Below, piece by piece: positions 1 to 7,203 of a DNA stretch of 64,000 bases. Numbering within the stretch: position 1 is the first letter of the stretch; each line of letters opens with the position of its first letter. The stretch is from the IMG/VR virus record IMGVR_UViG_3300005617_000004, positions 1 through 64,000 of that record; one strand, 5' to 3'. The position numbers were made by a program, and so were the translations under genes. This DNA comes from a virus. A model generated the notes under the pieces. The model saw only the letters and a list, made by a program, of their open reading frames with translations, searched no databases and was not told where the DNA came from.

Positions 1-2
1 GC

Positions 3-311
3 ATCGACCCGAGCACCTACCGCTACAGCGGCCACCACGTGCAGCGCGTGGCGATCCTCAACCGGAACGGCTACTGCGTCCGCTCACGCCTGTCCGCCCT
101 GAAGGGTGATACGACGGTTGGCGCCGCTCGCGCCCGCATCCGCTCCTTTGCCGACCCAGTCGGTACGCGCTACATGCTGGTACTGGTCTACGGCGACAGC
201 CGACATTTGATCCTGGTCGATAGCCAGGGCGAGACGATCATCGACACGGCGCCGCGCAGTCGTGACCGGCGTCGTGTCGACTCGATCCACGCCATCTTCC
301 CGTCTGTCTAA
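3..311 (+). CDS. Hypothetical protein, 5' end outside window
   Basis: The frame is open from the first bases of the window to TAA at 309-311, so the gene begins upstream; an internal GTG at 39 is not convincing because nothing like a ribosome site precedes it. About 102 codons are visible. The C-terminal half alternates beta-like segments (YMLVLVYGD, HLILVD, ETIIDTAP). I recognise no family. It ends 24 bases before the next start and is probably the last gene of an operon of small accessory genes. Confidence 0.6.
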   Translation: MDPSTYRYSGHHVQRVAILNRNGYCVRSRLSALKGDTTVGAARARIRSFADPVGTRYMLVLVYGDSRHLILVDSQGETIIDTAPRSRDRRRVDSIHAIFPSV

Positions 312-315
312 CCGC

Positions 316-330
316 AAGTCTGGAAAGGGC
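316..330 (+). promoter_or_regulatory. Conserved leader / ribosome-binding box AGTCTGGAAAGGGC
   Basis: Copy of the leader box (consensus AGCCTRGAAAGGGC) found before at least six genes in the first 14 kb. Here it lies 5 bases before the ATG at 336. GAAAGGG can act as a Shine-Dalgarno sequence, but conservation extends upstream of that core, so the whole box may be a shared mRNA 5' leader. Confidence 0.7.
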
Positions 331-335
331 ACCTT

Positions 336-635
336 ATGACCTATCGCGCCAAGAAGCAGCTCAATGACATGTACGCCGCAGCCCGCAAAGCCGCGGTGGA
401 CGAGATGGTTCGCCTCGCGCGGGAGGCGCTTGCGCGAAATCCGAGCCTCAACGAGTTCTTGATCGCAATGGGCCGCGTGTTCTTCATCGACAAGCATGGG
501 GATATTGTTCACCTCAGCGCTAAGCCGTCTTTCCGCGCGTTGGAGGAGTTGCTGACCGACTGGGACAACGTTTTCAAGCTCTCCGGCGAGGGAATCCGGT
601 TCACCGCTACGGGCCCGATCGTCACCGATTGGTAG
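336..635 (+). CDS. Hypothetical small phage protein (99 aa)
   Basis: Starts at the ATG placed 5 bases after the conserved leader box and ends with TAG at 633-635, directly before the next promoter. The first 45 residues are a predicted helix rich in Ala, Arg and Lys (KKQLNDMYAAARKAAVDEM). The rest is mixed alpha/beta (FFIDKHGDIVHLS). No family recognised. It is probably co-transcribed with the preceding gene and belongs to the accessory block. Confidence 0.75.
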   Translation: MTYRAKKQLNDMYAAARKAAVDEMVRLAREALARNPSLNEFLIAMGRVFFIDKHGDIVHLSAKPSFRALEELLTDWDNVFKLSGEGIRFTATGPIVTDW

Positions 636-664
636 TTGCCTTCTCTCCATAGGCGCTCCATAGT
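636..664 (+). promoter_or_regulatory. Doublet phage promoter
   Basis: TTGCCT (636-641), a 17-base spacer, then CATAGT (659-664). CTCCATAG occurs twice (645-652 and 656-663), one helical turn apart. The leader box AGCCTGGAAAGGGC follows at 677-690 and ATG at 698. Confidence 0.75.
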
Positions 665-697
665 CTCTGCACCACCAGCCTGGAAAGGGCCTGAGCC

Positions 698-1108
698 ATG
701 AACAAGAAGACCCGCGAAGTGATCGAGACGCTTCTCGCCGTGCTGGACGATTCCTGCTCGTGCGAACCCGAGGACGCGACCCAGAAAGAAATCGATGACG
801 CGCGCGCTCATTACGCCAAGAAGGGCGCCGCCATCGCAGCCGCCATCGCAGCCGCCGAGAAGCTGCTCAACCCGCCGGTGCGGTTCGCGTGGAGTCGCCG
901 TTGTCTTCCGGGCAGTCCGTACGTCGCGGAGATAGCAGATGTCCGGTACGAGGTCAAACCCTCATTCCTCGTGAGCGGCACCGGGTGGTGCGCCACAGCG
1001 AACGGGAAGCCTCTTAGCGCCGTCTACTCAACCCTCGCACAAGCCAAGCAGGCCTGCGTCGACTACGGCGTCGCTCGCACGAAGGCCAAGCGGGAGGCGC
1101 GGCCATGA
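698..1108 (+). CDS. Hypothetical protein, paralogue of the 1278-1601 product
   Basis: 136 aa, start set by the leader box 7 bases upstream. N-terminal helix (MNKKTREVIETLLAVLDD), an Ala-rich helix, then a beta-rich C-terminal half ending in a TLAQAKQACVDY helix. The gene two steps downstream has the same plan: charged N-terminal helix, AEKLL/GKKLL before a PP turn, Trp-containing strands, and LQQAKAYCE near the end. The two are diverged tandem paralogues. Function unknown. The stop overlaps the next start (ATGA). Confidence 0.8.
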   Translation: MNKKTREVIETLLAVLDDSCSCEPEDATQKEIDDARAHYAKKGAAIAAAIAAAEKLLNPPVRFAWSRRCLPGSPYVAEIADVRYEVKPSFLVSGTGWCATANGKPLSAVYSTLAQAKQACVDYGVARTKAKREARP

Positions 1109-1281
1109 AGCTCTGGGAAGAATGGAAGCGCCGCGCCGAGATCGCGGAGAACGACAACGCTGCCCTACGGGCCCAGAACGCCATGCTGCTCGACGACAAG
1201 CGCCGCGCGGTCGAGGCGCTCGACCGCATCGTCACCGGTATCCGCGATGAAGTGCGGAAGGAACTGGGAGACCTGCCATGA
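1105..1281 (+). CDS. Small coiled-coil protein (58 aa)
   Basis: Reading ATG 1105 to TGA 1279-1281 gives 58 residues, nearly all predicted helix with heptad-like spacing (WEEWKRRAEIAENDNAALRA; a LLDDKRRAVEALDRI stretch). It overlaps its neighbours by 4 bases at each end (ATGA), which argues strongly that it is a real translationally coupled gene although short. Resembles small phage helical proteins; no function can be assigned. Confidence 0.75.
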   Translation: MKLWEEWKRRAEIAENDNAALRAQNAMLLDDKRRAVEALDRIVTGIRDEVRKELGDLP

Positions 1282-1601
1282 TGTCCAAAGTCGAGCGTGA
1301 GGTCGTCGAGCAGCTGATCCGCGCCTGCGAATTGTGTGCGCTGGGCGCCACGGGGCACCGCATGAGCGCGGAGGCTGCCTTCGTTGCCGGTAAGAAACTC
1401 CTGCCGCCCAAGCAGACCTTGTATTGGCGCCTCATCGGCGTCGGCCAGTGGACCGCTGCCGCCCCTTCAGGCAACTACGGCATCGTGCGGGGGCCGCACT
1501 CTCGCGACGGATTCTGGGTCAGCCACCGCGACACTGTTCTCGGCAACCTCCCTACCCTGCAGCAAGCCAAGGCCTACTGCGAACAGAAAGCCAGATCATG
1601 A
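1278..1601 (+). CDS. Hypothetical protein, paralogue of the 698-1108 product
   Basis: 107 aa, starting at ATGATG directly on the stop of the previous gene. Same architecture as the 698-1108 protein: N-terminal helix (KVEREVVEQLIRACE), helix ending GKKLLPPK, beta strands with conserved aromatics (YWRLIGVGQW, GFWVSHRD), and a final LPTLQQAKAYCEQKA helix. Presumably arose by tandem duplication, with the 58-aa gene between the copies. Role unknown. Confidence 0.8.
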   Translation: MMSKVEREVVEQLIRACELCALGATGHRMSAEAAFVAGKKLLPPKQTLYWRLIGVGQWTAAAPSGNYGIVRGPHSRDGFWVSHRDTVLGNLPTLQQAKAYCEQKARS

Positions 1602-1870
1602 CCACCGACTGCTTATCCATCATCCAGTCCGAGATCGACAAGCTGAACGCCCGCGCCCGCAAGGTCGAGCTGGCCTATCAGGACGACCGGCTGTCCAGCG
1701 CGCAATACCACCACTTCACCGGCACCCTTGCCGGTCTCCACGCCGCGAAGCGGCTGATCATCAAGGCGCAGAAGCGCGGGGCCATCACGCCGGTCTCCCT
1801 TGAGGGGTACGTTGGCTCGCCAGACTGCGGCCAAACCCTCGATCGCTATCGCCGCTTGACCCCTCCCTAG
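1598..1870 (+). CDS. Hypothetical protein (90 aa)
   Basis: Starts at ATG 1598, overlapping the upstream stop (ATGA). A longer frame reaching back to 1424 exists but would overlap the real upstream gene. The first 60 residues form helices (IIQSEIDKLNARARKVELAY), the end is short and Pro-rich. Its TAG stop (1868-1870) is the TAG of the CCCTAG box of the next promoter. Confidence 0.75.
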   Translation: MTTDCLSIIQSEIDKLNARARKVELAYQDDRLSSAQYHHFTGTLAGLHAAKRLIIKAQKRGAITPVSLEGYVGSPDCGQTLDRYRRLTPP

Positions 1871-1882
1871 CCTCTCCACAGT
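1856..1882 (+). promoter_or_regulatory. Doublet phage promoter
   Basis: TTGACC (1856-1861), CTCCCTAG (1863-1870) and CTCCACAGT (1874-1882); 15 bases separate TTGACC from CACAGT. The leader downstream contains CTCCCGGAGCC instead of the GAAAGGGC box, a second leader type shared with the promoter at 2871. Confidence 0.75.
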
Positions 1883-1904
1883 CTCCTCCCGGAGCCATCA
1901 CGCC

Positions 1905-2270
1905 ATGAAACTCCACTACTCCATCTGGTCCGAAACGCTGGCTGACGGCACCGTACGCTGGTATGGCCGGAAGAGCTTCTCGCGGTTCACGTGGCATAAT
2001 ACCTACGGGGACTCTTTTGTTCTCCGGGTACTCTCCTGGTGCTTGGTGATGACGCTGGCGATCCTCGCGCTGTCCGAAGACGAATATCGGGCGCAGACGC
2101 AGTGGACGGCCTCCACTCTCGCTAAGGTTCATGACGGGTGCGAAAAAGACGCAGCCGAAGTTATCGACCGCATGCGTGCGATCCGCAAGCAGAAGCGCAC
2201 TGAGACCGTCGTCTCCCGAACCGCCGTCCAGACCCTCACCATCGTTTCACCCCTCGACCAAGGAACCTGA
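1905..2270 (+). CDS. Hypothetical protein with one membrane segment
   Basis: 121 aa; ATG lies about 12 bases after CGGAG. Residues 1-35 are aromatic and polar (HYSIWSETLADGTVRWYGRK), residues about 42-58 are hydrophobic (VLRVLSWCLVMTLAILAL) and could span a membrane, and the C-terminal 60 residues are charged helix. First gene of a two-gene operon with the 200-aa protein that follows after one base. No family recognised. Confidence 0.75.
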   Translation: MKLHYSIWSETLADGTVRWYGRKSFSRFTWHNTYGDSFVLRVLSWCLVMTLAILALSEDEYRAQTQWTASTLAKVHDGCEKDAAEVIDRMRAIRKQKRTETVVSRTAVQTLTIVSPLDQGT

Positions 2271-2271
2271 C

Positions 2272-2874
2272 ATGCCCACCGGATACACCGCAGACGTCGT
2301 CGACGGCAAGATGACCGAGTTCAACGACTTCGCGTGGCGATGCGCCCGCGCGTTCGGTGCCCTGATGCACATACGCGACGAACCGCTCGGGGCGCCCATC
2401 CCCGACACGCTCGCGGCTGACGACTACTATGTGACGGGACTCCACGAAGCGGAGGCGGAGCTCGAGACGTGGGACAAGCTGTCCGCGGCTGACAAGCTCA
2501 CCTGGGCCGTCGCGAGTCGCGAGGAGTCCATCGCCAGTGCACTGCGGTACGACGACCGCAACCGCACCGAGAATGAACGCATCGACGTGATGGTCAGCAA
2601 GGTGCGGATGTGGTCGCCACCGACGCCCGACCACAAGGAGCTGAAGGCGTTCATGCTGGAGCAGCTGAACATCAGCCGTCACGACATGACCTACAGCGCG
2701 GACCGCATCCACGAGGAACGTGCCAAGACGGCCGCCACGATTATGCAGCGGGAACGCGATAACCGCGTGAAACATGTCGCCCAGCGCCGCGAGGCGCTCG
2801 CTGCTGAGATGGCCCGCGTCGCCAACCGTGGCGCCTGGATCAAGTCCCTACGGGACAGCCTGAATCACGCTTGA
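2272..2874 (+). CDS. Conserved phage hypothetical protein (200 aa)
   Basis: Start is the ATG after AAGGAACCTGAC; a frame extending to 2131 would overlap the upstream gene. The N-terminus (PTGYTADVVDGKMTEFNDFA, then RCARAFGALMHIRDEPLGAP) matches a widely distributed phage and plasmid hypothetical family that I know by sequence but not by function. The C-terminal 70 residues are a long charged helix. TGA at 2872-2874 lies inside the TTGACC of the next promoter. Confidence 0.85.
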   Translation: MPTGYTADVVDGKMTEFNDFAWRCARAFGALMHIRDEPLGAPIPDTLAADDYYVTGLHEAEAELETWDKLSAADKLTWAVASREESIASALRYDDRNRTENERIDVMVSKVRMWSPPTPDHKELKAFMLEQLNISRHDMTYSADRIHEERAKTAATIMQRERDNRVKHVAQRREALAAEMARVANRGAWIKSLRDSLNHA

Positions 2875-2898
2875 CCCCTCCCTAGCAGACTCCATAGT
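2871..2898 (+). promoter_or_regulatory. Doublet phage promoter
   Basis: TTGACC (2871-2876), CTCCCTAG (2878-2885), CTCCATAGT (2890-2898); 16-base spacer to CATAGT. Followed by the CTCCCGGAGCC leader and ATG at 2924. Confidence 0.8.
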
Positions 2899-2923
2899 CC
2901 CGCCACCTCCCGGAGCCTCAACC

Positions 2924-4105
2924 ATGAAGTTCATCGTCGGCAAGAGATACCCCCTACGAAGCGGTGATACGGCGGTTTATCGCGGGCTGACAAGCGAATG
3001 CTCGCCGGGCAACGCGTTCGCTGCTAGCCATCCCTTCTGGTTCCACCACTGGAACGGCACGCCGTTCAGTGCGCGTGGCGACGGATCCCAAGGCGCCTGC
3101 CACGGCCGGGGTGGCTATGATATCCTGTCCGACACCCCGATCGACGAGCCGCTGCAGCTCGAAGCCGGCAAGCGGTATCGCCGGCGCGATGGCGAGATCA
3201 CGGGGCCTCTGGAGGATAACGGCGCGGCTTACCACCCAAGCTCTCGGTTCTTTGACCCGGAGGGCGAGCGTTCCTACTTCTTCACGGGCTGCTACCGCGA
3301 CACTCCGGGGACGAGCTCTCTCGACCTCATCGAACTCTACGAAGACCCCAAGGAACAACCCATGACCGCCAAGCGCTCCCTGCCCACCGTCAGCCTCGAC
3401 GACATCTTCAAGAAGGAGCCATGCTGGATCGCCCAGATGGGCCCGGTCGCCGCGGCGAAGAAGATGACCGAGATGGTTCCGGAGGGCAAGGTGTCACTGC
3501 GGACGTTGAATCATCTCGTGATGACGGAGCGGATCAACGCCGCGGAAGCGGACTGGGTCGACGAGAAGACGGGGTTGAGCAGAGACTACGACGGTCCACG
3601 GGGGCGCGGCAGCTGGGGCAGCGACTTTGCCAAGCACCTCGACAACTGGGAGAACCCGAAGCCCAAGCCGCGTACCCTCGCCGACCTCAAGCCGGGGTCC
3701 TATTTCACCCACGGCCAGGACCGCTTCCTGGTGCTGGAGCGGAACGACCATCTCAGCGCGTTTCTGGCACATCACCCGGAGGAGGTTCCGGTGCTGGTCG
3801 TCAAGGAGTCGCGCGTGAGCTATTTCACAGGCAGCACGGCCCTGACGCGCTGCGCCGACATCGTCGAGCCGGGCAGCAAGCCGGTCGTCCAGAAGGCGTT
3901 CAGCGACCTGAAGACCGGTGACTGCTTCAAGTTTGGCGGTTATGTGTTCCTGCGGACCGACGACAATAGCGGGGGAGCGATAGCGGTGACAGTGAGCGCC
4001 CCTATGCGGGGCGTCACGGTGTTGAAAGACAGTCTCACGCACCACAACCTCCTCACGACCCCCGTCGTCTACCTGCCCAACTTCGTGCTTGACCCGACTC
4101 CCTAG
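2924..4105 (+). CDS. Repeat-domain hypothetical protein, probable gene fusion (393 aa)
   Basis: One open frame of 393 codons that looks like two joined genes. Residues 1-145 contain two copies of a small beta unit beginning GKRYPLRSGD and GKRYRRRDGE. At 3362 an internal ATG follows AAGGAACAACCC, a perfectly placed ribosome site like those at other starts here, and residues 147-393 contain two further units (LADLKPGSYFTHGQDRFLVL and FSDLKTGDCFKFGGYVFL). Either an upstream stop was lost or the second product is also made alone (247 aa). The fold resembles small all-beta SH3-like barrels; function unknown. Its TAG stop lies in the next CCCTAG box. Confidence 0.75.
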   Translation: MKFIVGKRYPLRSGDTAVYRGLTSECSPGNAFAASHPFWFHHWNGTPFSARGDGSQGACHGRGGYDILSDTPIDEPLQLEAGKRYRRRDGEITGPLEDNGAAYHPSSRFFDPEGERSYFFTGCYRDTPGTSSLDLIELYEDPKEQPMTAKRSLPTVSLDDIFKKEPCWIAQMGPVAAAKKMTEMVPEGKVSLRTLNHLVMTERINAAEADWVDEKTGLSRDYDGPRGRGSWGSDFAKHLDNWENPKPKPRTLADLKPGSYFTHGQDRFLVLERNDHLSAFLAHHPEEVPVLVVKESRVSYFTGSTALTRCADIVEPGSKPVVQKAFSDLKTGDCFKFGGYVFLRTDDNSGGAIAVTVSAPMRGVTVLKDSLTHHNLLTTPVVYLPNFVLDPTP

Positions 4106-4143
4106 ACCCTCCATAGTGCCCGTACACCAAGCCTAGAAAGGGC
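4089..4143 (+). promoter_or_regulatory. Doublet phage promoter plus leader box
   Basis: TTGACC (4089-4094), CTCCCTAG (4098-4105), CTCCATAGT (4109-4117); exactly 17 bases between TTGACC and CATAGT. AGCCTAGAAAGGGC leader at 4130-4143, 7 bases before ATG 4151. Confidence 0.85.
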
Positions 4144-4150
4144 ACCGACC

Positions 4151-4654
4151 ATGAACGCCACCGAAACCAGCCTCCCCGCCAGCGTCTTGACCACGAAGCA
4201 GGTCATCACCCTCCCTTGGAAGTCGTACAGCAATCGCAGCGCCATCTGCCGGATCCGCGTGGAAATCCGGTATGACGATGCGTGCGGCAACGGCCACAAC
4301 AGCTTCGGCATCACGGGCGAGACCCAGGAATCCCGCGGCGGCCGTTGGTGTGACCACTCGTGCGGCATGTTGCATGGCGACATCGAGCGCCACTTCCCCG
4401 AGCTGGCACCCCTCCTGAAGTGGCACCTGTGCAGCAGCGACGGCCCGATGCACTACGTGGCCAACACCCGGTACCACATCGAGCAGAAGCAGTTCGACTT
4501 CGCCCGGGCGACGGCGATCTGGCCGGAGGCGACCGACGAGTTCCTGACGGCGCTGCTGGCCGAGGGCAAGCTGGACGCCATGCTCAAGATCCGCCTGCCG
4601 ACCCTGATGGACCAGTTCAAGGCGGCGGTGGAGTCGCTGGGGATGGTGTACTGA
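4151..4654 (+). CDS. Conserved phage hypothetical protein (167 aa)
   Basis: Belongs to a family common in phage genomes, recognisable from HFPELAPLLKWHLCSSDGPM and HYVANTRYHI in the middle; usually annotated only as hypothetical. The N-terminal half is beta-rich with a WCDHSCG Cys/His cluster at about residue 70; the C-terminal third is helical (WPEATDEFLTALLAEGKLDA). Full length by comparison with that family as I know it. First gene of the operon running to 6230. Confidence 0.85.
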   Translation: MNATETSLPASVLTTKQVITLPWKSYSNRSAICRIRVEIRYDDACGNGHNSFGITGETQESRGGRWCDHSCGMLHGDIERHFPELAPLLKWHLCSSDGPMHYVANTRYHIEQKQFDFARATAIWPEATDEFLTALLAEGKLDAMLKIRLPTLMDQFKAAVESLGMVY

Positions 4655-4655
4655 T

Positions 4656-5093
4656 ATGCCCCTCCCTCCTCTGTGGGTCTTCCTTCTGGCGCTGATCCCC
4701 CTCGGCGTGTGCCTTGCCGTGTGGCTGTTGGTGACGGTTACCCGTTGTTCGGCCAAGGCGCTGCCGGAGTCGAAGCCCCTGAAGCCGCCCGGCACCTACG
4801 TTGTTGACCCGTATCCGGCTGACGCTGACGCCCAGACCCGCGCGCAGCCCCTCGACGACATCCCCGACACCTACACGATCGTCGAGTTCCCGAGCACGGG
4901 TCGCGCGTTCTACATGCCGAAGTTCAAGGGACGGTTCATCTTCAGCTGCTTTCGTAGCTGCCCGATCGACACCTCCGACCACTCGGCGCACGGCATCGAG
5001 TGCAGGACGAAAGAGCAGGCCATCCAAGTCATCCGCGACCACATGCTCTGGAAAGCTCCACGCCCGCTGCCCCGCGACAAGTGGAAGGACTGA
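4656..5093 (+). CDS. Hypothetical protein with N-terminal membrane anchor (145 aa)
   Basis: Residues 5-28 (LWVFLLALIPLGVCLAVWLL) form one clear membrane segment, followed by a Pro-rich linker and a soluble domain with four Cys (FSCFRSCPID, HGIECRT) that might bind metal. The N-terminus is probably outside or in the membrane with the domain in the cytoplasm; no signal-peptidase site is evident. ATG follows the preceding stop by one base. Confidence 0.75.
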   Translation: MPLPPLWVFLLALIPLGVCLAVWLLVTVTRCSAKALPESKPLKPPGTYVVDPYPADADAQTRAQPLDDIPDTYTIVEFPSTGRAFYMPKFKGRFIFSCFRSCPIDTSDHSAHGIECRTKEQAIQVIRDHMLWKAPRPLPRDKWKD

Positions 5094-5095
5094 CC

Positions 5096-5212
5096 ATGAC
5101 CCACATCAAGTTCGACCACGTCGTCATGTTCGACCTCGTCCAGGCGCTGGAGCACTGGCGCCTTCTTGGCAACTTCGACGGCAACGTCGCCCACCTGTTC
5201 GAGGACCCCTGA
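5096..5212 (+). CDS. Very small protein (38 aa)
   Basis: ATG at 5096 lies one base after the upstream stop and 9 bases after GGAAGGAC, a good ribosome site. The 38-residue product (MTHIKFDHVVMFDLVQALEH at its start) is mixed helix. The tight packing between two genes is the main evidence that it is real. Function unknown. Confidence 0.6.
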   Translation: MTHIKFDHVVMFDLVQALEHWRLLGNFDGNVAHLFEDP

Positions 5213-5213
5213 C

Positions 5214-5450
5214 ATGCGCAACATCACCGACGTGATCACCGTCATCCTGAGGCTGATCCCCGACACCGAGATCGACTTCCGCAAGGGCCTGAAGCTGGTC
5301 GCCGAGCGCGCCGACTACACGGCCCCCGAGATCATCGACCACCGGTGGGCGGAGGGCAGCGACCTGCTGGACAAGTATCTGCCCGAGCCGGGGTTCCTGA
5401 ACGGCTGGCAGCGGCAGGTGGTGGAGCTGTGGACGGGGAGGGAGCTGTGA
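5214..5450 (+). CDS. Hypothetical protein (78 aa)
   Basis: ATG at 5214 one base after the previous stop. Mostly helical, with DTEIDFRKGLKLVAERADY and a C-terminal GWQRQVVELWTG segment. The stop overlaps the GTG start of the next gene. No family recognised. Confidence 0.7.
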   Translation: MRNITDVITVILRLIPDTEIDFRKGLKLVAERADYTAPEIIDHRWAEGSDLLDKYLPEPGFLNGWQRQVVELWTGREL

Positions 5451-5698
5451 TCGCCGACCAACGCAAGATGAAGAAGCCGTGCCGCTACTGCGGGTCGCTG
5501 GTGCGGTACGAGAGCTATCAGGGTGAATCGTGGATGCGCGAGGGCGTCGACGGGACGATCCGGAGAAACCTCTTGGCGTATCTTGAGGCGCACCCGGTTC
5601 CGTGGCCCTATTGCTGCACGACCTGTGTGGCTTTGGAGCAGGAGGACGCGTGCGAGACGATCCGCATGAAGTGGAAGAAGACCATGGTGCGCAAATGA
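5447..5698 (+). CDS. Small zinc-ribbon-like protein (83 aa)
   Basis: GTG start at 5447 overlapping the upstream TGA, preceded by GGGAGGG. Contains CRYCG at residues 11-15 and CCTTC at about 58-62, the spacing of a possible two-knuckle zinc ribbon. It is followed, with an ATGA overlap, by another small Cys-rich protein. Possibly a nucleic-acid or protein-binding accessory factor; inference only. Confidence 0.7.
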   Translation: MIADQRKMKKPCRYCGSLVRYESYQGESWMREGVDGTIRRNLLAYLEAHPVPWPYCCTTCVALEQEDACETIRMKWKKTMVRK

Positions 5699-5913
5699 AA
5701 CTCTCCTTCCGCTTCGGCACCAAGGCCCTTGGCGTCGGCATCTTCTACCATGCCCAGAAGCGGATCCTGTACGTGCACCCGCTGCCGCTCGTGGCGGTGC
5801 TGGTGGACTGTGGCTGCCGGCACGTGTGGAACTTCACGTCGGTCTACACCGACGGGTGGCTGTGCTGTAAGTGCCGCAAATCCGGCGGATATGGAAGCGA
5901 GCCGCAGCCATGA
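5695..5913 (+). CDS. Small Cys-rich protein (72 aa)
   Basis: ATG at 5695 inside the upstream stop. N-terminal beta strands (KLSFRFGTKALGVGIFYH), a hydrophobic strand, then CGCRHVW and CCKCRK, a plausible zinc-binding quartet. Ends four bases into the next gene. Unknown function; a second mini zinc-binding protein in the same operon. Confidence 0.7.
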   Translation: MKLSFRFGTKALGVGIFYHAQKRILYVHPLPLVAVLVDCGCRHVWNFTSVYTDGWLCCKCRKSGGYGSEPQP

Positions 5914-6230
5914 CCCTCCCACCCCCGTGGTCCCTGCTCGGCGCCCAGCTCGCCCTGGAAGGCCGGCCGATGCGTACCCACCACGAGCGCGTCGAGGTGC
6001 AGCTGGACGGCACCTGGACCTCGGTGTTCCTGCAGTCGTGGCTGTTGCCGGGCCAGGACCCCACCCTGATCCACGACCCGGGCACCGCCGCCAAGAACGA
6101 GCACGCGCAGTTCGTGGAGCGCGCCCTGCGCGAGGCGAAGCAGGGCGGCATCTTCGTCGGTTCACCGTTGGTCGACGCTCGCTGGCTGTCGTGGCTGGCG
6201 CCGGTGAGATGGCCTAAAGGGGGTCGATAA
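5910..6230 (+). CDS. Hypothetical protein (106 aa)
   Basis: ATG at 5910 overlaps the upstream stop. Contains LLGAQLALEGRPMRTHHERV near the start, a beta-strand middle (VEVQLDGTWTSVFLQSWLL) and a helix (NEHAQFVERALREAKQGG). No recognised family. Last gene of the operon from 4151; an inverted promoter-like element follows at 6285. Confidence 0.7.
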   Translation: MTLPPPWSLLGAQLALEGRPMRTHHERVEVQLDGTWTSVFLQSWLLPGQDPTLIHDPGTAAKNEHAQFVERALREAKQGGIFVGSPLVDARWLSWLAPVRWPKGGR

Positions 6231-6284
6231 GGGGTGTTTACGTGCGCGGTGTGACACACTTAGGACGATGGTGAGCGAGAAAAG

Positions 6285-6304
6285 ACTATGGAGAGGCTAG
6301 GGAG
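6285..6304 (-). promoter_or_regulatory. Inverted copy of the promoter doublet
   Basis: Read on the minus strand this is CTCCCTAG-N3-CTCCATAGT, the same two boxes as the plus-strand promoters but pointing left and with no TTGAC at the expected place. It could drive an antisense transcript across 6230-5910, or be a regulator site or promoter remnant. Confidence 0.45.
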
Positions 6305-6914
6305 CTGTAGCTTTCTGGCACCACCAGCCTGGAAAGGGCACCACACGCGCCAGATCGTCGCCACCAATCCGCTGAACCTCTCCCGCGAACGTCAGAACGA
6401 GATCGTCGCACGCCTGAAGGACGTGTGTTCGATTGTCGTGGACGATTTCAACAGCCCCGGCATCGCCGACCAGGAGATGATGGCCGACGCCCAGGCGATG
6501 ACGGACGCAGTCAAAGGCGAGTTCGGTGTGCCTACGCGGGCGCTTCCGTTCCGGGTCATGAACCAGAACAACGGTGCCAAGCTCGAGCTGGTGCCCGAGA
6601 TCGGTATGGGCGTGACCCTGCTCGGCTGGACTGATCGTCACCCGTACGAGGTGGTCGACATCATCTCGGGGAAGTGCATTCAGATCCGCGCCATGAAGGC
6701 CGAGGGCGGTCTGAAGAAGGACCACGTCTTCTTGCCGGGCGGGTTCTGCGGCCACGTGGTTAACCAGGAGACGGCGCAGGAGTGGACCCTCAGCAGCGAC
6801 TTGCACGGCAAGGTGATCCGGCTGCGCCGCCACAAAGACAACAGCTGGCGCGACCGCGACGGCCAGCACTTCCTGCTCGGTAAGGCGATCAAGTTCCACG
6901 ACTACAATTTCTAG
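6288..6914 (+). CDS. Hypothetical protein with unusual start (189 or 208 aa)
   Basis: The only in-frame ATG before the conserved part (6288) lies inside the inverted promoter element and has no ribosome site. The conserved leader AGCCTGGAAAGGGC sits at 6326-6339, and exactly where other genes have ATG (5 bases on) this gene has ACG (6345). Translation may therefore begin at ACG, or an ATG was recently mutated. The product is alpha/beta with GVTLLGWTDRHPYEVVDIIS and a basic C-terminal half (RLRRHKDNSWRDRDGQHFLL). That second half resembles small domains linking a Trp/Arg strand pair; I cannot name it. Confidence 0.7.
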   Translation: MERLGSCSFLAPPAWKGHHTRQIVATNPLNLSRERQNEIVARLKDVCSIVVDDFNSPGIADQEMMADAQAMTDAVKGEFGVPTRALPFRVMNQNNGAKLELVPEIGMGVTLLGWTDRHPYEVVDIISGKCIQIRAMKAEGGLKKDHVFLPGGFCGHVVNQETAQEWTLSSDLHGKVIRLRRHKDNSWRDRDGQHFLLGKAIKFHDYNF

Positions 6915-6923
6915 GACGGAGCC

Positions 6924-7202
6924 ATGACCAAGTCCGAACAATACGCCCTCGCCGATGCCCTCGCCGCGGCGCAGGCCCTCTGCGACACCTCGGCCGAGTC
7001 GCTGTGCAGCGTCGAACCCGAGCACAAGGAGGCAGTCAAGGGGTACGTCCAAGCCTGGGTGATCCCCTCCATCCGGATGGCGCTGGAACACAGCATCACG
7101 GGTGAGAGCGCAGCGCTGGCGGTGATATACCGTCGTGGGGCCGGCTCCTGCAAGACTCGAGGAGCTAGCAAGATTCTCGACGACCTGCAGAAGGAGACCT
7201 GA
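6924..7202 (+). CDS. Hypothetical helical protein (92 aa)
   Basis: ATG 9 bases after the upstream stop with GGAG spacing. Almost all helix: YALADALAAAQALCDTSAES, and a second amphipathic helix after VIPSIRMALEHS. No family recognised. Begins an operon of tightly spaced genes to 10473. Confidence 0.7.
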   Translation: MTKSEQYALADALAAAQALCDTSAESLCSVEPEHKEAVKGYVQAWVIPSIRMALEHSITGESAALAVIYRRGAGSCKTRGASKILDDLQKET

Positions 7203-7203
7203 T

